Assembly (NCBI RefSeq): GCF_003326475.1
Contig: NZ_JPWA01000021.1
Span: 1-64,000 of the forward strand
Length of the DNA: 64,000 bases
Direction: 5' to 3'
DNA from: Thalassospira xianhensis MCCC 1A02616
GTDB taxonomy: Bacteria; Pseudomonadota; Alphaproteobacteria; Rhodospirillales; Thalassospiraceae
Part shown: piece by piece, positions 34,725-43,394 of the stretch
How the letters are laid out: every line of letters begins with the position of its first letter
How positions within the stretch are numbered: position 1 is the stretch's first letter
Program-made: the position numbers and the translations under genes
The notes under the pieces: generated by a model
What the model was told of the DNA's origin: nothing
Database searches by the model: none
What the model saw: only the letters and a program-made list of their open reading frames with translations

Positions 34725-35438
34725 ATGAAGGCTTCTGATAAAGCAAAGCATCGCAATGAACTGATCAGTTCGGCATTGCGGTCCGCAATTCTTGAACGTG
34801 TTCTGCTGCCCGGTATGAAGCTGCCCGAAGATTCCCTTGGTGAACGCTTCGGCGTCAGCCGTACTTTGATCCGTCAGGCGCTTGAACGGCTTGCAGCCGA
34901 GGGGCTTGTGGAACTTCGGCGCAATCGCGGGGCGATGGTTGCGAAGCCAAGCCTTGAAGAAGCCCGAGATATATTCGAGTTGCGTACCCAGATCGAGGAC
35001 CTTGTGATCAGCCGCGTGATCAAGGAGATGACCCCGGAAAAGCTGGTTGAACTTGAAGCCCATCTTGCCAAAGAGATCGAGGCGGAACACGCGTCCGAAC
35101 CGATTTCGATCCGGCTTGCGACCGAGTTTCATATCCTTCTGGCAAAGCTGGCCGGAAGCCCGGTTTTGTTGCGTTACGTCGAAGAAATCGGCTATCGCTG
35201 CGGGCTGACATTGTCGCTTTATGCGCGGCCGCATTCGACCGATTGCGGCATACAGGAACACCGCCAGATTATTGATTCCCTCGCCCGTGGGGACGAGGAA
35301 AAGGCGCGTGAATTGATGCGTTCGCACCTGACGGCAGTTGCCGACCGGGCGTTGATCACGCGCAAGGAAGCAGGGCCGCTTGTGTATCTTGATGCGCTTG
35401 AACCCTATGCCCGCAAAGTGCGTGACGGTCAGGAATAG
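34725..35438 (+). CDS. GntR/FCD-family regulator
   Basis: A 237-aa regulator with an N-terminal winged HTH (LPEDSLGERFGVSRTLIRQALERLAAEGLVELRRNRG) and a C-terminal FCD domain that carries the usual metal-ligand residues (ATEFHILLAKLAG, then EEIGYRCG and EHRQIID). The frame is open for 50 codons upstream, through the operator region. The ATG at 34725 is the family-consistent start. It is divergent from the GGT-like gene and likely controls that gene, itself, the SnoaL-like gene and the Liv-type operon through the TTGCATGCAA sites. Confidence 0.91.
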   Translation: MKASDKAKHRNELISSALRSAILERVLLPGMKLPEDSLGERFGVSRTLIRQALERLAAEGLVELRRNRGAMVAKPSLEEARDIFELRTQIEDLVISRVIKEMTPEKLVELEAHLAKEIEAEHASEPISIRLATEFHILLAKLAGSPVLLRYVEEIGYRCGLTLSLYARPHSTDCGIQEHRQIIDSLARGDEEKARELMRSHLTAVADRALITRKEAGPLVYLDALEPYARKVRDGQE

Positions 35439-35484
35439 ACCGTCACACTGAGGTGAGTCCGACGGTAAGAGCCGTGACACCAGA

Positions 35485-35910
35485 TCAGGCTCGAGTGCCT
35501 TGGCGGATCAGAATGCGTTCCGCACTTTCATTCCAGACATCCATTTTAACGATCTTGCCGTCCCGAATGACAAAGCGGTCAACGTAACGATTGCCGTCGA
35601 ACGGTGTTCCATCCGGCCATTCGCCATATAGCGTGCCCACGCTATAAACCACGGTTTCGTCTTTGCCCGGTGCAACGTCGAACTGTCCGAACTTCTTTTT
35701 CACCCATTTATAGCGTGCCGCGTTAAAGGCGGTCGTACCCGACGGATGGTCGTATTTCGCGCCGTCGGTAAAGGTGATGACAACATCGTCCGACATATAG
35801 GTTGCGGCCTTTTCCGGATCTGGCTTCATTGATGCGTCCAGAAAATCGCGCACAATTTGGGCGTCGGGTGACAATAGTTCCGGGGCATCCGGGGCAAGTG
35901 CGGCGGTCAT
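35485..35910 (-). CDS. SnoaL-like / NTF2-fold protein
   Basis: A 141-aa single-domain protein of the nuclear-transport-factor-2 superfamily (VRDFLDASMKPDPEKAATYMSDDVVITFTDGAKYDHPSG..., then WPDGTPFDGNRYVDRFVIRDGKIVKMDVW). Members are small isomerases, hydrolases or ligand binders. No catalytic set can be assigned here. AGGA precedes the ATG. It is transcribed leftward from the same divergent region that starts the Liv-type operon, next to GntR operators, so it probably serves the same pathway. Confidence 0.8.
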   Translation of the reverse strand: MTAALAPDAPELLSPDAQIVRDFLDASMKPDPEKAATYMSDDVVITFTDGAKYDHPSGTTAFNAARYKWVKKKFGQFDVAPGKDETVVYSVGTLYGEWPDGTPFDGNRYVDRFVIRDGKIVKMDVWNESAERILIRQGTRA

Positions 35911-35969
35911 CTTGTATCCTCGTTTCGTGCGATTGATCTTTGATCAGCATAATACGGCGGCAGATTTTT

Positions 35970-35977
35970 TGCATGCA
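35970..35977. promoter_or_regulatory. Partial GntR operator TGCATGCA
   Basis: An 8-bp palindromic core identical to the centre of the two full operators, about 23 bp (two helical turns) from the copy at 35993-36006. It could be an auxiliary site in the SnoaL/Liv divergent promoter. Confidence 0.5.
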
Positions 35978-35992
35978 CTAATTTTATGCAAT

Positions 35993-36006
35993 AATTGCAT
36001 GCAATT
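35993..36006. promoter_or_regulatory. GntR operator AATTGCATGCAATT, copy 2
   Basis: Perfect 14-bp palindrome containing the same ATTGCATGCAAT as 34669-34680. It lies in the 238-nt gap between the SnoaL-like gene and the binding-protein gene. That gap otherwise holds only A/T-rich promoter sequence. Confidence 0.8.
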
Positions 36007-36148
36007 TGCGTATACATGAGGCAATCCAAGTCGGAAGTCTGGTGTGAAAACTGATAGTGTCTTGAATTAAAACGATTTTGATTCTTGGCACGTGGCTTGC
36101 TGCACTGCGAAGGCCAACAGGCACTTCAAAATAATCAGGGAGTCTCAC

Positions 36149-37339
36149 ATGTCTGCTTATTCGCCTATCCCGAAACTGACACGGCGTGCCGCGCTTTTGG
36201 GGGCTGCTGCTGTGCTGATGCTTGCCAGTGCATTGCCGGTTACCGCTGTACGTGCCGAGGATACCGTGAAGCTTGGTCTTGTCGCAGCCCTGAGTGGCCA
36301 GTCGGCCAAGTCGGGGGAGGCCATCACGCGCGGCATTACCCTTGCGATCGACAAGATCAATGCCGAGGGTGGGGTTCTTGGCAAGCCGCTGGAACTTGTA
36401 TCGCGCGATGATGAAAGCAACCCGGGGAAGGGTCTTGTCGCGGCGCGTGAACTGGCGCAGCGCGAAGGGGTTGCTGCCCTGATCGGTGGTCTTGATACGC
36501 CTGTATCGCTCGCCATCGTGCCGTTTGCTAATCAGCAGAAAATTCCGTTTGTTGGTCCTTGGGCGGCCGGTACGCCGATCACCAAAAACGGTGCGGAAGA
36601 AAACTATGTTTTCCGTGTCTCCGCCGTGGATGAATATGTCGACGAAGCGATCACCGAATATCTGGTGAAGAAATACGGTGCCAAAAAACCGGGCATGATC
36701 CTGATCAACAACCCATGGGGGGAGTCTAATGAGAAGGGGCTTCTAAAGGCGCTAGAAAAACGCAGCATGCCCAATGCCGGGATTGAAAAGTTTGAATCAA
36801 ATGATGTTGATGTTGTCCCGCAGCTGACACGCCTTAAGGAAAACGGAGCAGATTCCCTGTTTGTGGTTGCCAACGTGGCCCCGACCGCGCAGGTCGTTAA
36901 ATCGCTTGATCGCATGGGCTGGGATGTTCCGATTTCATCGCATTGGGGCCCGGCTGGTGGTCGTTTTACCGAACTTGCCGGTGCCAGTGGCGAAAAGGTT
37001 CATTTCATCCAGACCTATCTCTTTACCGATGCCTCAAGCCCGATGTTCGTGAAGCTTCAGGAAAAATTCCCGGAAATCAAAACGCTGGCCGACGTTACCC
37101 CGGCGACCGGTATCGCTAATGCCTATGACGCGACCCTTTTGATTGCCGCAGCTATCGAAAAGGCTGGTTCGACTGAAGGCCCGGCTGTTCGGCAGGCAAT
37201 GTACGAGATCAGCGGGATCGAAGGCATGATCAAAACCTATGACAAGCCATTCACCCCGGATGATCAGGATGCGCTTGGTCCGGAAGACTACACCTTCGCG
37301 AAGTTTGTCGAAGGCGAAATCATTCCGATCACTGACTGA
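36149..37339 (+). CDS. Branched-chain-type ABC substrate-binding protein (LivK fold)
   Basis: Periplasmic binding protein of 396 aa. The leader MSAYSPIPKLTRRAALLG followed by a long hydrophobic stretch and VRA-ED cleavage near residue 36 looks like a Sec leader or a weak Tat leader. The mature part is LivK-like (DTVKLGLVAALSGQSAKSGEAITRGITLAIDKINAEGG). I use the ATG at 36149, preceded by AGGGAG, rather than the upstream in-frame ATG. It heads the Liv-type operon with the fused MGF gene and an amidohydrolase. The family binds amino acids, amides, urea or aromatic acids. Confidence 0.92.
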   Translation: MSAYSPIPKLTRRAALLGAAAVLMLASALPVTAVRAEDTVKLGLVAALSGQSAKSGEAITRGITLAIDKINAEGGVLGKPLELVSRDDESNPGKGLVAARELAQREGVAALIGGLDTPVSLAIVPFANQQKIPFVGPWAAGTPITKNGAEENYVFRVSAVDEYVDEAITEYLVKKYGAKKPGMILINNPWGESNEKGLLKALEKRSMPNAGIEKFESNDVDVVPQLTRLKENGADSLFVVANVAPTAQVVKSLDRMGWDVPISSHWGPAGGRFTELAGASGEKVHFIQTYLFTDASSPMFVKLQEKFPEIKTLADVTPATGIANAYDATLLIAAAIEKAGSTEGPAVRQAMYEISGIEGMIKTYDKPFTPDDQDALGPEDYTFAKFVEGEIIPITD

Positions 37340-37346
37340 TTCCGAT

Positions 37347-37388
37347 TTTCCCTGCGGCCCTGCCTTACCTGTTGTGGCCGCAGGGAAA
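37347..37388 (+). terminator. Hairpin between binding-protein and permease genes
   Basis: TTTCCCTGCGGCC (37347-37359) pairs perfectly with GGCCGCAGGGAAA (37376-37388), a 13-bp stem with a 16-nt loop, 7 nt after the binding-protein stop. No T run follows, so it more likely stabilises the upstream mRNA or attenuates partially than stops transcription. Confidence 0.65.
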
Positions 37389-37432
37389 CCGCGTGCCATT
37401 TTGCTGCGGTTTCGTGCGAAGGATAATTTGCA

Positions 37433-38308
37433 ATGACCTTGTTAATGGCCGCCCTGATTACCGGTATCGGTTTGGGCAGCATGTATGGCCTGATCGCGCT
37501 TGGCTTTCAGATCACTTATTCGGTTTCATCCAAAGTCAATTTTGCCCAGGGCAGCATGGTCATGCTTGGGGCTGTTTTGGGTTTTGTTTTCTGTCAGCAG
37601 TATGGAATGCCGGTGATTTTGGGTTATCCGCTGGCCATTCTGTGCTGTGGCGTGATGGGTGTTCTTGTTGAATTTTTCCTTGTCCGTCCGTTTGCGGTTC
37701 GCAATTCCGAAGCGTGGCTGATGGCAACCGTGGCAGGCGGTATTTTGCTTGATAACGCGGTGCTGTTTACCTTCGGAAATGAACCCAGAACCTTGCCATC
37801 GGTTCTTGTGGAAGACAGCTGGAATATTCTTGGCAGCGGGGTTTATCCGCAACAAATCCTGATCCCGATTGCAGCAATTGGTGTCGCATTGGGATTGCAT
37901 GCGCTGTTTCGTCATACCCGACAGGGCCGGGCGTTGCTGGCAGTTGTGCAAAACCAGACAGCGGCGAAGCTTATGGGGATCAACACCACGGTCATGGTGA
38001 CCGGATCCTTTGCCATATCATCAATGCTGGCCGGGTGTGCCGGACTTTTGATCGCACCGCTTTTTTCCGTGCATTCAGACATGGGAACGCTGTTTGGCCT
38101 GAAGGCTTTTGCGGTTGCCATTCTGGGCGGCATGACATCGGCTTATAGCGTCATGCTGGCGGGGTTCATCTATGGGATGGTCGAGGCCGCTGTGACCACC
38201 TATCTCGGTTCGTCCTATACCTTCATCGTTGTCTTTGCACTGGTGATCGCGGTTCTGACGATCAAGCCAAGTGGCCTGTTTGGCCGTGCTGCCATCAAGA
38301 AGGTGTAG
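37433..38308 (+). CDS. Branched-chain-type ABC permease, LivH type
   Basis: Inner-membrane subunit of 291 aa with about eight helices. GIGLGSMYGLIALGFQITYSVSSKVNFAQGSMVMLGA is the LivH start signature and LKAFAVAILGGMTSAYSVMLAGFIYGMVEA the C-terminal one. It starts 93 nt after the binding protein, beyond the hairpin, and 2 nt before the fused MGF gene. Confidence 0.93.
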   Translation: MTLLMAALITGIGLGSMYGLIALGFQITYSVSSKVNFAQGSMVMLGAVLGFVFCQQYGMPVILGYPLAILCCGVMGVLVEFFLVRPFAVRNSEAWLMATVAGGILLDNAVLFTFGNEPRTLPSVLVEDSWNILGSGVYPQQILIPIAAIGVALGLHALFRHTRQGRALLAVVQNQTAAKLMGINTTVMVTGSFAISSMLAGCAGLLIAPLFSVHSDMGTLFGLKAFAVAILGGMTSAYSVMLAGFIYGMVEAAVTTYLGSSYTFIVVFALVIAVLTIKPSGLFGRAAIKKV

Positions 38309-38310
38309 GG

Positions 38311-40866
38311 ATGAAACTGTCCGTGAAATTCAAAAATCCGATCCCGAAACTAAACAAGCCGGTAGCACTCGACAGCGTCATTGTTGCGGCGATGGCCGGG
38401 GGACTTGTCGCCGTATTGTTCACTGGCGGCTATACGCAGTTCATTATTGGGCTGGTGGCGATGACCGTCATTCTGACGGTGGGCCTGAACGTGCTTTATG
38501 GCCTGACCGGGCTGGTGTCGCTGGGGCAGGTCGGTTTCTTTGCCATCGGGGCTTATGCGAGTGCGATCCTGACGCTTGCCGGGCTTAACTTCTGGATCAG
38601 TTTGCTGGCGGCCACCGTCATTGCCGGGATTGCCGGATGTTTATTGGCGATTTCTGCCGTGCGGATGGCGGGGCCGTTTCTGGCGATGGTCACGATTGCC
38701 TTTGCCTTCATCGTTGAACATGGCGCGATTGAATGGCGTGACCTGACCGGCGGGCAAAACGGTTTGATGGGTTTTCCGATGCCGCAGATCGGATCATATG
38801 TCTTTTCCGAACGTGATCTGGTGATGTTGTGCGTGTTGCTCGGCGGGGGTGCTCTTCTGGCATTCCGGCGTCTGGCGGTTAGTGGCTGGGGCATGGCAAT
38901 GACCAGCATGCGGGATGCGGAAATCGCCGCAAGTTCGCTTGGTTATAATGCCTTTGTGGTCAAGGCATCGGGCTTTGCCATTGCGGCGGCAATGGCCGGA
39001 TTGGCGGGGGCGTTGTTTGCACCGTTGATGATGTTTATCGCACCGTCAAACTTCCCGCTCAGCCAATCCATCCTGTATCTGTTTGCGGTTATTCTGGGCG
39101 GAGCCGGAACCGTTCTGGGGCCGTTGGTTGGGGCGTCTGTTTCCGTCCTGCTGCCGGAGCTGCTCTCGGACTTCGCCGAATACCGGTTGCTGATTTTCGG
39201 TGCACTTCTTGTTGCGGTTCTGCTGATTGCGCCGCGCGGCATTGTCGGCACGATTGCCCGTTTCATACCGTTGGCGCGGCAGAAGGTGACACCGGTTCCC
39301 CCCGAAAAGATCGAAGCCGGGTTGGCCGATTATCCCAAATCCGAAGGTTTGCTGGTCGATGATGTATCGATTGCCTTTGGTGGTGTTAAGGCAGTTAATC
39401 AGGTGTCCTTCATGGCCCGACCGGGGCAGGTGACATCAATCATTGGGCCGAATGGTGCCGGTAAAACGACGTTACTGAACATCATCAGCGGGTTTTACAA
39501 ACCGACCGAGGGAGCCGTTCGCATCGGTGATCGTGATATCGCAGGCAAGGCTACAGATTTTGCCGCGCGTAACGGTATTGCACGCACCTATCAGGCGACA
39601 CGTCTTTTTGAAAACATGTCGGTGGTCGACAATGTGATTGCCGGTATTTCATTGGGCCGGTTCGGGGCACCATTTTCACGCATCGCATCAGACGAAAATC
39701 GCGATTTTGCGGCGGGGCTTTTGCAGTTTTGCGGATATCTTGGTGATCCTGATGCACGTGCGGGTGATTTACCGCATGTGGACCGGCGTCTGGTCGAAAT
39801 CGCCCGCTCGCTTGCGACCAAACCCGGTGTCCTTCTGCTTGATGAACCCGCTGCAGGTTTGATGCATGCGGACAAGGTTGCACTTGCCAGATTGCTGCGT
39901 AAGCTGGCAGGTGCCGGAATCGCGGTGGTTCTGGTCGAACATGACATGGAAATGGTCATGGGCATTTCGGACCTGATCCTGGCGGTTGATGCCGGGGCAC
40001 CGATTGCCCTTGGCAATCCGCAGGACGTTCAGAAAAATCCGCGTGTCATTGCAGCCTATCTTGGCGATGGCAATAGCAAGACCCATCCAAGACCCACACC
40101 ACTTGTAACTAGTGAAACACCGGTTATCGCGTCACTGCGATTAACAGCGGGGTATGGGGCGGCACCGGTATTGAAGTCTGTTGATATCAAGGTTCGACCC
40201 GGCGAAATGGTGGCTTTGCTTGGCGCCAATGGGGCAGGTAAATCGACCTTCCTGATGGCGCTTTCGGGATTGCTGCGCCCCGTTTCGGGCAGCATCATTC
40301 TTAATGACGAATATATCCATAATTTGGCCCCGCATCAGATCGTCGAACAGGGACTGATCCTGGTACCCGAAGGACGACAGGTTTTCCCCGAGCTGACAGT
40401 GCGTGAAAACATCGAACTGGGTGCATACAAGCAACCCAAACCGGTCAGCCGTGAAGAACTTGAAACCATTCTGAACCGTTTCCCGCGACTGCGTGACCGG
40501 ATCAACAGCCAGGCTGGTCTTCTGTCGGGCGGGGAACAGCAGATGATGGCAATCGCGCGCGGCCTTGTCGCCAAGCCAAAGGCATTGCTTCTGGATGAGC
40601 CATCCCTTGGTCTGGCTCCGGCCATGGTCGAAGAACTTTACACCATTCTGGGTGAATTGCGCGATGACGGGGTCACGATCCTTCTGGTGGATCAGATGGC
40701 AACCATGGCGCTATCGGTTGCCGATTATGCATATGTCCTTGAACAGGGGCAGGTCGTTGCTGAAGGCAGCGCCAAAGACCTCTTGAAAGATGAGCGATTG
40801 ATCGATGCGTATCTCGGTGGTGCGGATCAGTCCAAAAATGAAAAGGTGATCAGCGAACATGCTTGA
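38311..40866 (+). CDS. Triple fusion LivM-LivG-LivF (permease plus two ATPases)
   Basis: A single 851-aa frame holds three subunits that are normally separate. Residues 1-320 are a LivM-type permease (LNVLYGLTGLVSLGQVGFFAIGAYAS). Residues about 345-590 are a LivG-type ATPase with Walker A GPNGAGKTT (379-387), Walker B VLLLDEP (507-513) and EHD switch. Residues about 605-840 are a LivF-type ATPase with Walker A GANGAGKS (638-645), signature LSGGE (738-742) and Walker B (759-764). The LivG half has no normal signature; where L-x-Y/G-G-x is expected it reads LPHVD (487-491), so one of the two composite ATP sites should be degenerate. The fusion fixes subunit stoichiometry and leaves LivH as the only separate membrane partner. 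Confidence 0.92.
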   Translation: MKLSVKFKNPIPKLNKPVALDSVIVAAMAGGLVAVLFTGGYTQFIIGLVAMTVILTVGLNVLYGLTGLVSLGQVGFFAIGAYASAILTLAGLNFWISLLAATVIAGIAGCLLAISAVRMAGPFLAMVTIAFAFIVEHGAIEWRDLTGGQNGLMGFPMPQIGSYVFSERDLVMLCVLLGGGALLAFRRLAVSGWGMAMTSMRDAEIAASSLGYNAFVVKASGFAIAAAMAGLAGALFAPLMMFIAPSNFPLSQSILYLFAVILGGAGTVLGPLVGASVSVLLPELLSDFAEYRLLIFGALLVAVLLIAPRGIVGTIARFIPLARQKVTPVPPEKIEAGLADYPKSEGLLVDDVSIAFGGVKAVNQVSFMARPGQVTSIIGPNGAGKTTLLNIISGFYKPTEGAVRIGDRDIAGKATDFAARNGIARTYQATRLFENMSVVDNVIAGISLGRFGAPFSRIASDENRDFAAGLLQFCGYLGDPDARAGDLPHVDRRLVEIARSLATKPGVLLLDEPAAGLMHADKVALARLLRKLAGAGIAVVLVEHDMEMVMGISDLILAVDAGAPIALGNPQDVQKNPRVIAAYLGDGNSKTHPRPTPLVTSETPVIASLRLTAGYGAAPVLKSVDIKVRPGEMVALLGANGAGKSTFLMALSGLLRPVSGSIILNDEYIHNLAPHQIVEQGLILVPEGRQVFPELTVRENIELGAYKQPKPVSREELETILNRFPRLRDRINSQAGLLSGGEQQMMAIARGLVAKPKALLLDEPSLGLAPAMVEELYTILGELRDDGVTILLVDQMATMALSVADYAYVLEQGQVVAEGSAKDLLKDERLIDAYLGGADQSKNEKVISEHA

Positions 40867-42079
40867 TTATGTGGTGAGGAATACCTGCCTGCATGGCGAA
40901 ACCGGTCTTCTTGATATTGCGATACAGGGTGGAAAAATCGCCGATATTGGGGCGTCGATTGCAAGTGAGGCGCCGTCCTTTGACGCCGGTGGCAATCTTT
41001 TGACCGGTGGTTTTGTTGAAAGTCACCTGCATCTCGACAAGGCCTGCATTCTTGATCGTGCGAAAAACGAAAGCGGCACGTTGCAAGGTGCAATAAGCGC
41101 TGTTGCCAAGGCCAAAAGCGGCTTTACCGAAGATGATGTTTATGCCCGCGGGGCAAAAGTCATCGAGAAAGCCATAACCCAGGGCACCAACGCCATACGG
41201 ACCCACGTTGAAATTGATCCGGGTATCGGTTTGGCCGGGTTTCGGGCGATCAAACGCCTGAAACGTGACTATGCCTGGGCGATGGATGTCGAGATTTGCG
41301 TTTTCCCGCAGGAAGGTCTTTTGAACTATCCGGGGACTGAGGAACTTCTGCGCGAAGCGCTTGATAACGGTGCGGATCTTTTGGGGGGCTGTCCCTATAT
41401 GGATAGCGATCCGGTCGGGCAGATCGAACGCCTGTTTCAAATGGCTCGCGATTATGATGTCGATCTGGATTTCCATCTTGATTTCGATCTCGACCCGACA
41501 TGGCGTCATCTCGATGAAGTCGCGCGCCAGACGGTTGCCTTTGGCTGGCAGGGGCGCGTGATGATTGGCCATGTGACAAAATTATCTGTTTTGTCCAAGG
41601 ATCAGTTGACCAACACCACGGCCCTGATGCGACAGGCCGGGGTCGGGTTGACGGTGTTGCCATCGACCGACCTTTTCCTGACCGGACGGAATTGCGAACA
41701 TTCGGTCCCGCGCGGCGTTGCGCCAGCGCACAGTCTGGCGCATGCCGGTGTGTGCTGTACCATCGCAACCAACAATGTCCTGAACCCGTTCACGCCGTTC
41801 GGGGATTGCTCGTTGTCACGGATGGCAAATCTTTATGCCAATGTCAGCCAGCTGAGCACGACCGAAGAACTTGAAATGTGCTTTGCTATGGTTGCCGATA
41901 GCCCGGCAAAGCTTTTGGGGCGATCAACTGAAATCGCGATTGGCGGGTCGGCGACCTTTATTGCATTACCTGCAACCAGTCGGGCGCAGGTCGTTTCGGA
42001 AATTTCCCGTCCCATATGGGGCATGAAGGACGGCCGGGTAACGTTCGAACATCCAGTACCAAAATTGCTGCGCCCTTGA
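40859..42079 (+). CDS. Amidohydrolase, cytosine-deaminase-like
   Basis: Metal-dependent hydrolase of 406 aa, TIM-barrel type. The N-terminal metal motif is FVESHLHLDK. The third His lies in LDFHLDFDLDP and the fourth in MIGHVTKL. In cytosine deaminase the third His begins HCDE and the aspartate lies in GHDD; here these read HLDF and ATNN, so the catalytic Glu and the metal Asp are not conserved and the substrate is probably not cytosine. It overlaps the MGF fusion by 8 nt. Coupling to importer and GGT-like protein suggests hydrolysis of an amide or cyclic amide taken up by the system. Confidence 0.85.
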   Translation: MLDYVVRNTCLHGETGLLDIAIQGGKIADIGASIASEAPSFDAGGNLLTGGFVESHLHLDKACILDRAKNESGTLQGAISAVAKAKSGFTEDDVYARGAKVIEKAITQGTNAIRTHVEIDPGIGLAGFRAIKRLKRDYAWAMDVEICVFPQEGLLNYPGTEELLREALDNGADLLGGCPYMDSDPVGQIERLFQMARDYDVDLDFHLDFDLDPTWRHLDEVARQTVAFGWQGRVMIGHVTKLSVLSKDQLTNTTALMRQAGVGLTVLPSTDLFLTGRNCEHSVPRGVAPAHSLAHAGVCCTIATNNVLNPFTPFGDCSLSRMANLYANVSQLSTTEELEMCFAMVADSPAKLLGRSTEIAIGGSATFIALPATSRAQVVSEISRPIWGMKDGRVTFEHPVPKLLRP

Positions 42080-42090
42080 AGGTGAGGAAA

Positions 42091-43389
42091 TCAGGCGTCT
42101 GCAAGGGTGAAGGTTGCGCGCATGCCGCCCGAGGCAAGGAAGGTTGTATCGCAATGCCAGTTGCAGCGTTCGCAAATCCGCCGCACCAGATGCAGGCCGA
42201 TGCCTTCGCCCTGATCGCGGGCACAATCCCCGGCACAGGTCATCAGGTTATTTTCGACAATCAGTTTGTTGGCTTCAAGTCGAACAGTAACCTGCCCCTT
42301 GGGGGTGTGTTCAAACGCATTGCGGATCAGGTTTGATACGACAATCATCAGGGCGGCAGGTGATGCTTTGATCTCGCCGCTTTCTAAGTCCGCACTGAAT
42401 TCACAGGTCAGGTTTTTGCCGTCTGTCAGATAGGCTAGATCAACGATAGCCTCACGCACGAAAGCCGGATAGTCGATCTTTTCATGTATGCCGTTTGGCG
42501 TTGCCTCGCGTCCGAGCCAAAGCAGGGTTTCAATCAGTTGCTGCATATTGCGGTTGGCGCGTTTGATCCGCGCGGCCAGACGAACCTGGATTTCGTTTAA
42601 CGGTGTTTTATCAAGCAATTCAACATTGCCGCTGACGATTGTGACGGGGGTTCGCAATTCATGGCTGGCCTGACGCAGGAATTCGCGTTCACGTGTAACG
42701 AACCTGTCGACCCTTACCAATGACTGATGCAGTTCGCTGGCAACATCATTTAGTTCGGTAAAGCCGAAATCCGGCACCGGTTGATCAAGGTTTTCAGGCG
42801 ACAAAGTTTTCGCCCAGCTTTGCAGGTTTTCCGATGGCTGCGTCATGCGCCTGCCGATCAGCCAAAGCACATAGGCAAATATCGCAACAACGCCAAGCGC
42901 AAACGGGATGGAAAGAAGGGCCAGTTTATGTAGGCGCGCAAAATAGACGCTGTCTTCGTCCCCCGCGTGATAGGTCTGCAACAGCAGGATTTGCGTGCCG
43001 TTCGCAAGAATATGAGGAAACACCAGAAAGACCGGATTGTCGGGGTCTTTTTGCGCGGCATATTTATCGGTGTTCAGATAGTAAAGCTCGCCCGGGTCGA
43101 TATCGTTGGGTTTGTACCGGTCGCGCAGCAGTTCCGGCAAAGCGTCATAATCAGTGAAGGTCTGGATGTTAAAGCCGTTGGGAAGTGGGGTCGTTGGGTC
43201 ATTGCTGAGCATTTCATCATATTGTTCCGCGATGGTCTGCAACTGGAAACTCGCAACCATCCACTTGCCATACAGCATGTAGAAATTAACCACACCGGTA
43301 TAGATCACCAGCGTAATGACAAGTGCCAGCAAAACGTAGTTCCGCACAAAGCGGGAAAAGGTTTTCTGGATCGGTGTACAGGCATGCAT
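42091..43389 (-). CDS. Two-component sensor histidine kinase
   Basis: Inner-membrane kinase of 432 aa. Two helices (about 16-36 and 156-178) flank a periplasmic sensor of about 120 residues, followed by a short HAMP-like linker, a HisKA domain with H243 in SHELRTPVT and an HATPase domain with NLIRNAFEH and GEGIGLHLV. It is 5 nt after the response-regulator gene. The sensor part does not resemble a domain I know. Its 3' end is only 11 nt from the convergent amidohydrolase stop. Confidence 0.9.
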   Translation of the reverse strand: MHACTPIQKTFSRFVRNYVLLALVITLVIYTGVVNFYMLYGKWMVASFQLQTIAEQYDEMLSNDPTTPLPNGFNIQTFTDYDALPELLRDRYKPNDIDPGELYYLNTDKYAAQKDPDNPVFLVFPHILANGTQILLLQTYHAGDEDSVYFARLHKLALLSIPFALGVVAIFAYVLWLIGRRMTQPSENLQSWAKTLSPENLDQPVPDFGFTELNDVASELHQSLVRVDRFVTREREFLRQASHELRTPVTIVSGNVELLDKTPLNEIQVRLAARIKRANRNMQQLIETLLWLGREATPNGIHEKIDYPAFVREAIVDLAYLTDGKNLTCEFSADLESGEIKASPAALMIVVSNLIRNAFEHTPKGQVTVRLEANKLIVENNLMTCAGDCARDQGEGIGLHLVRRICERCNWHCDTTFLASGGMRATFTLADA

Positions 43390-43394
43390 TGATT

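Noticed and set aside
34641-35480. Leftward 279-codon frame opposite the GntR gene
   Set aside because: Covers the GntR coding region and its operator; the plus strand carries the recognisable HTH and FCD motifs.
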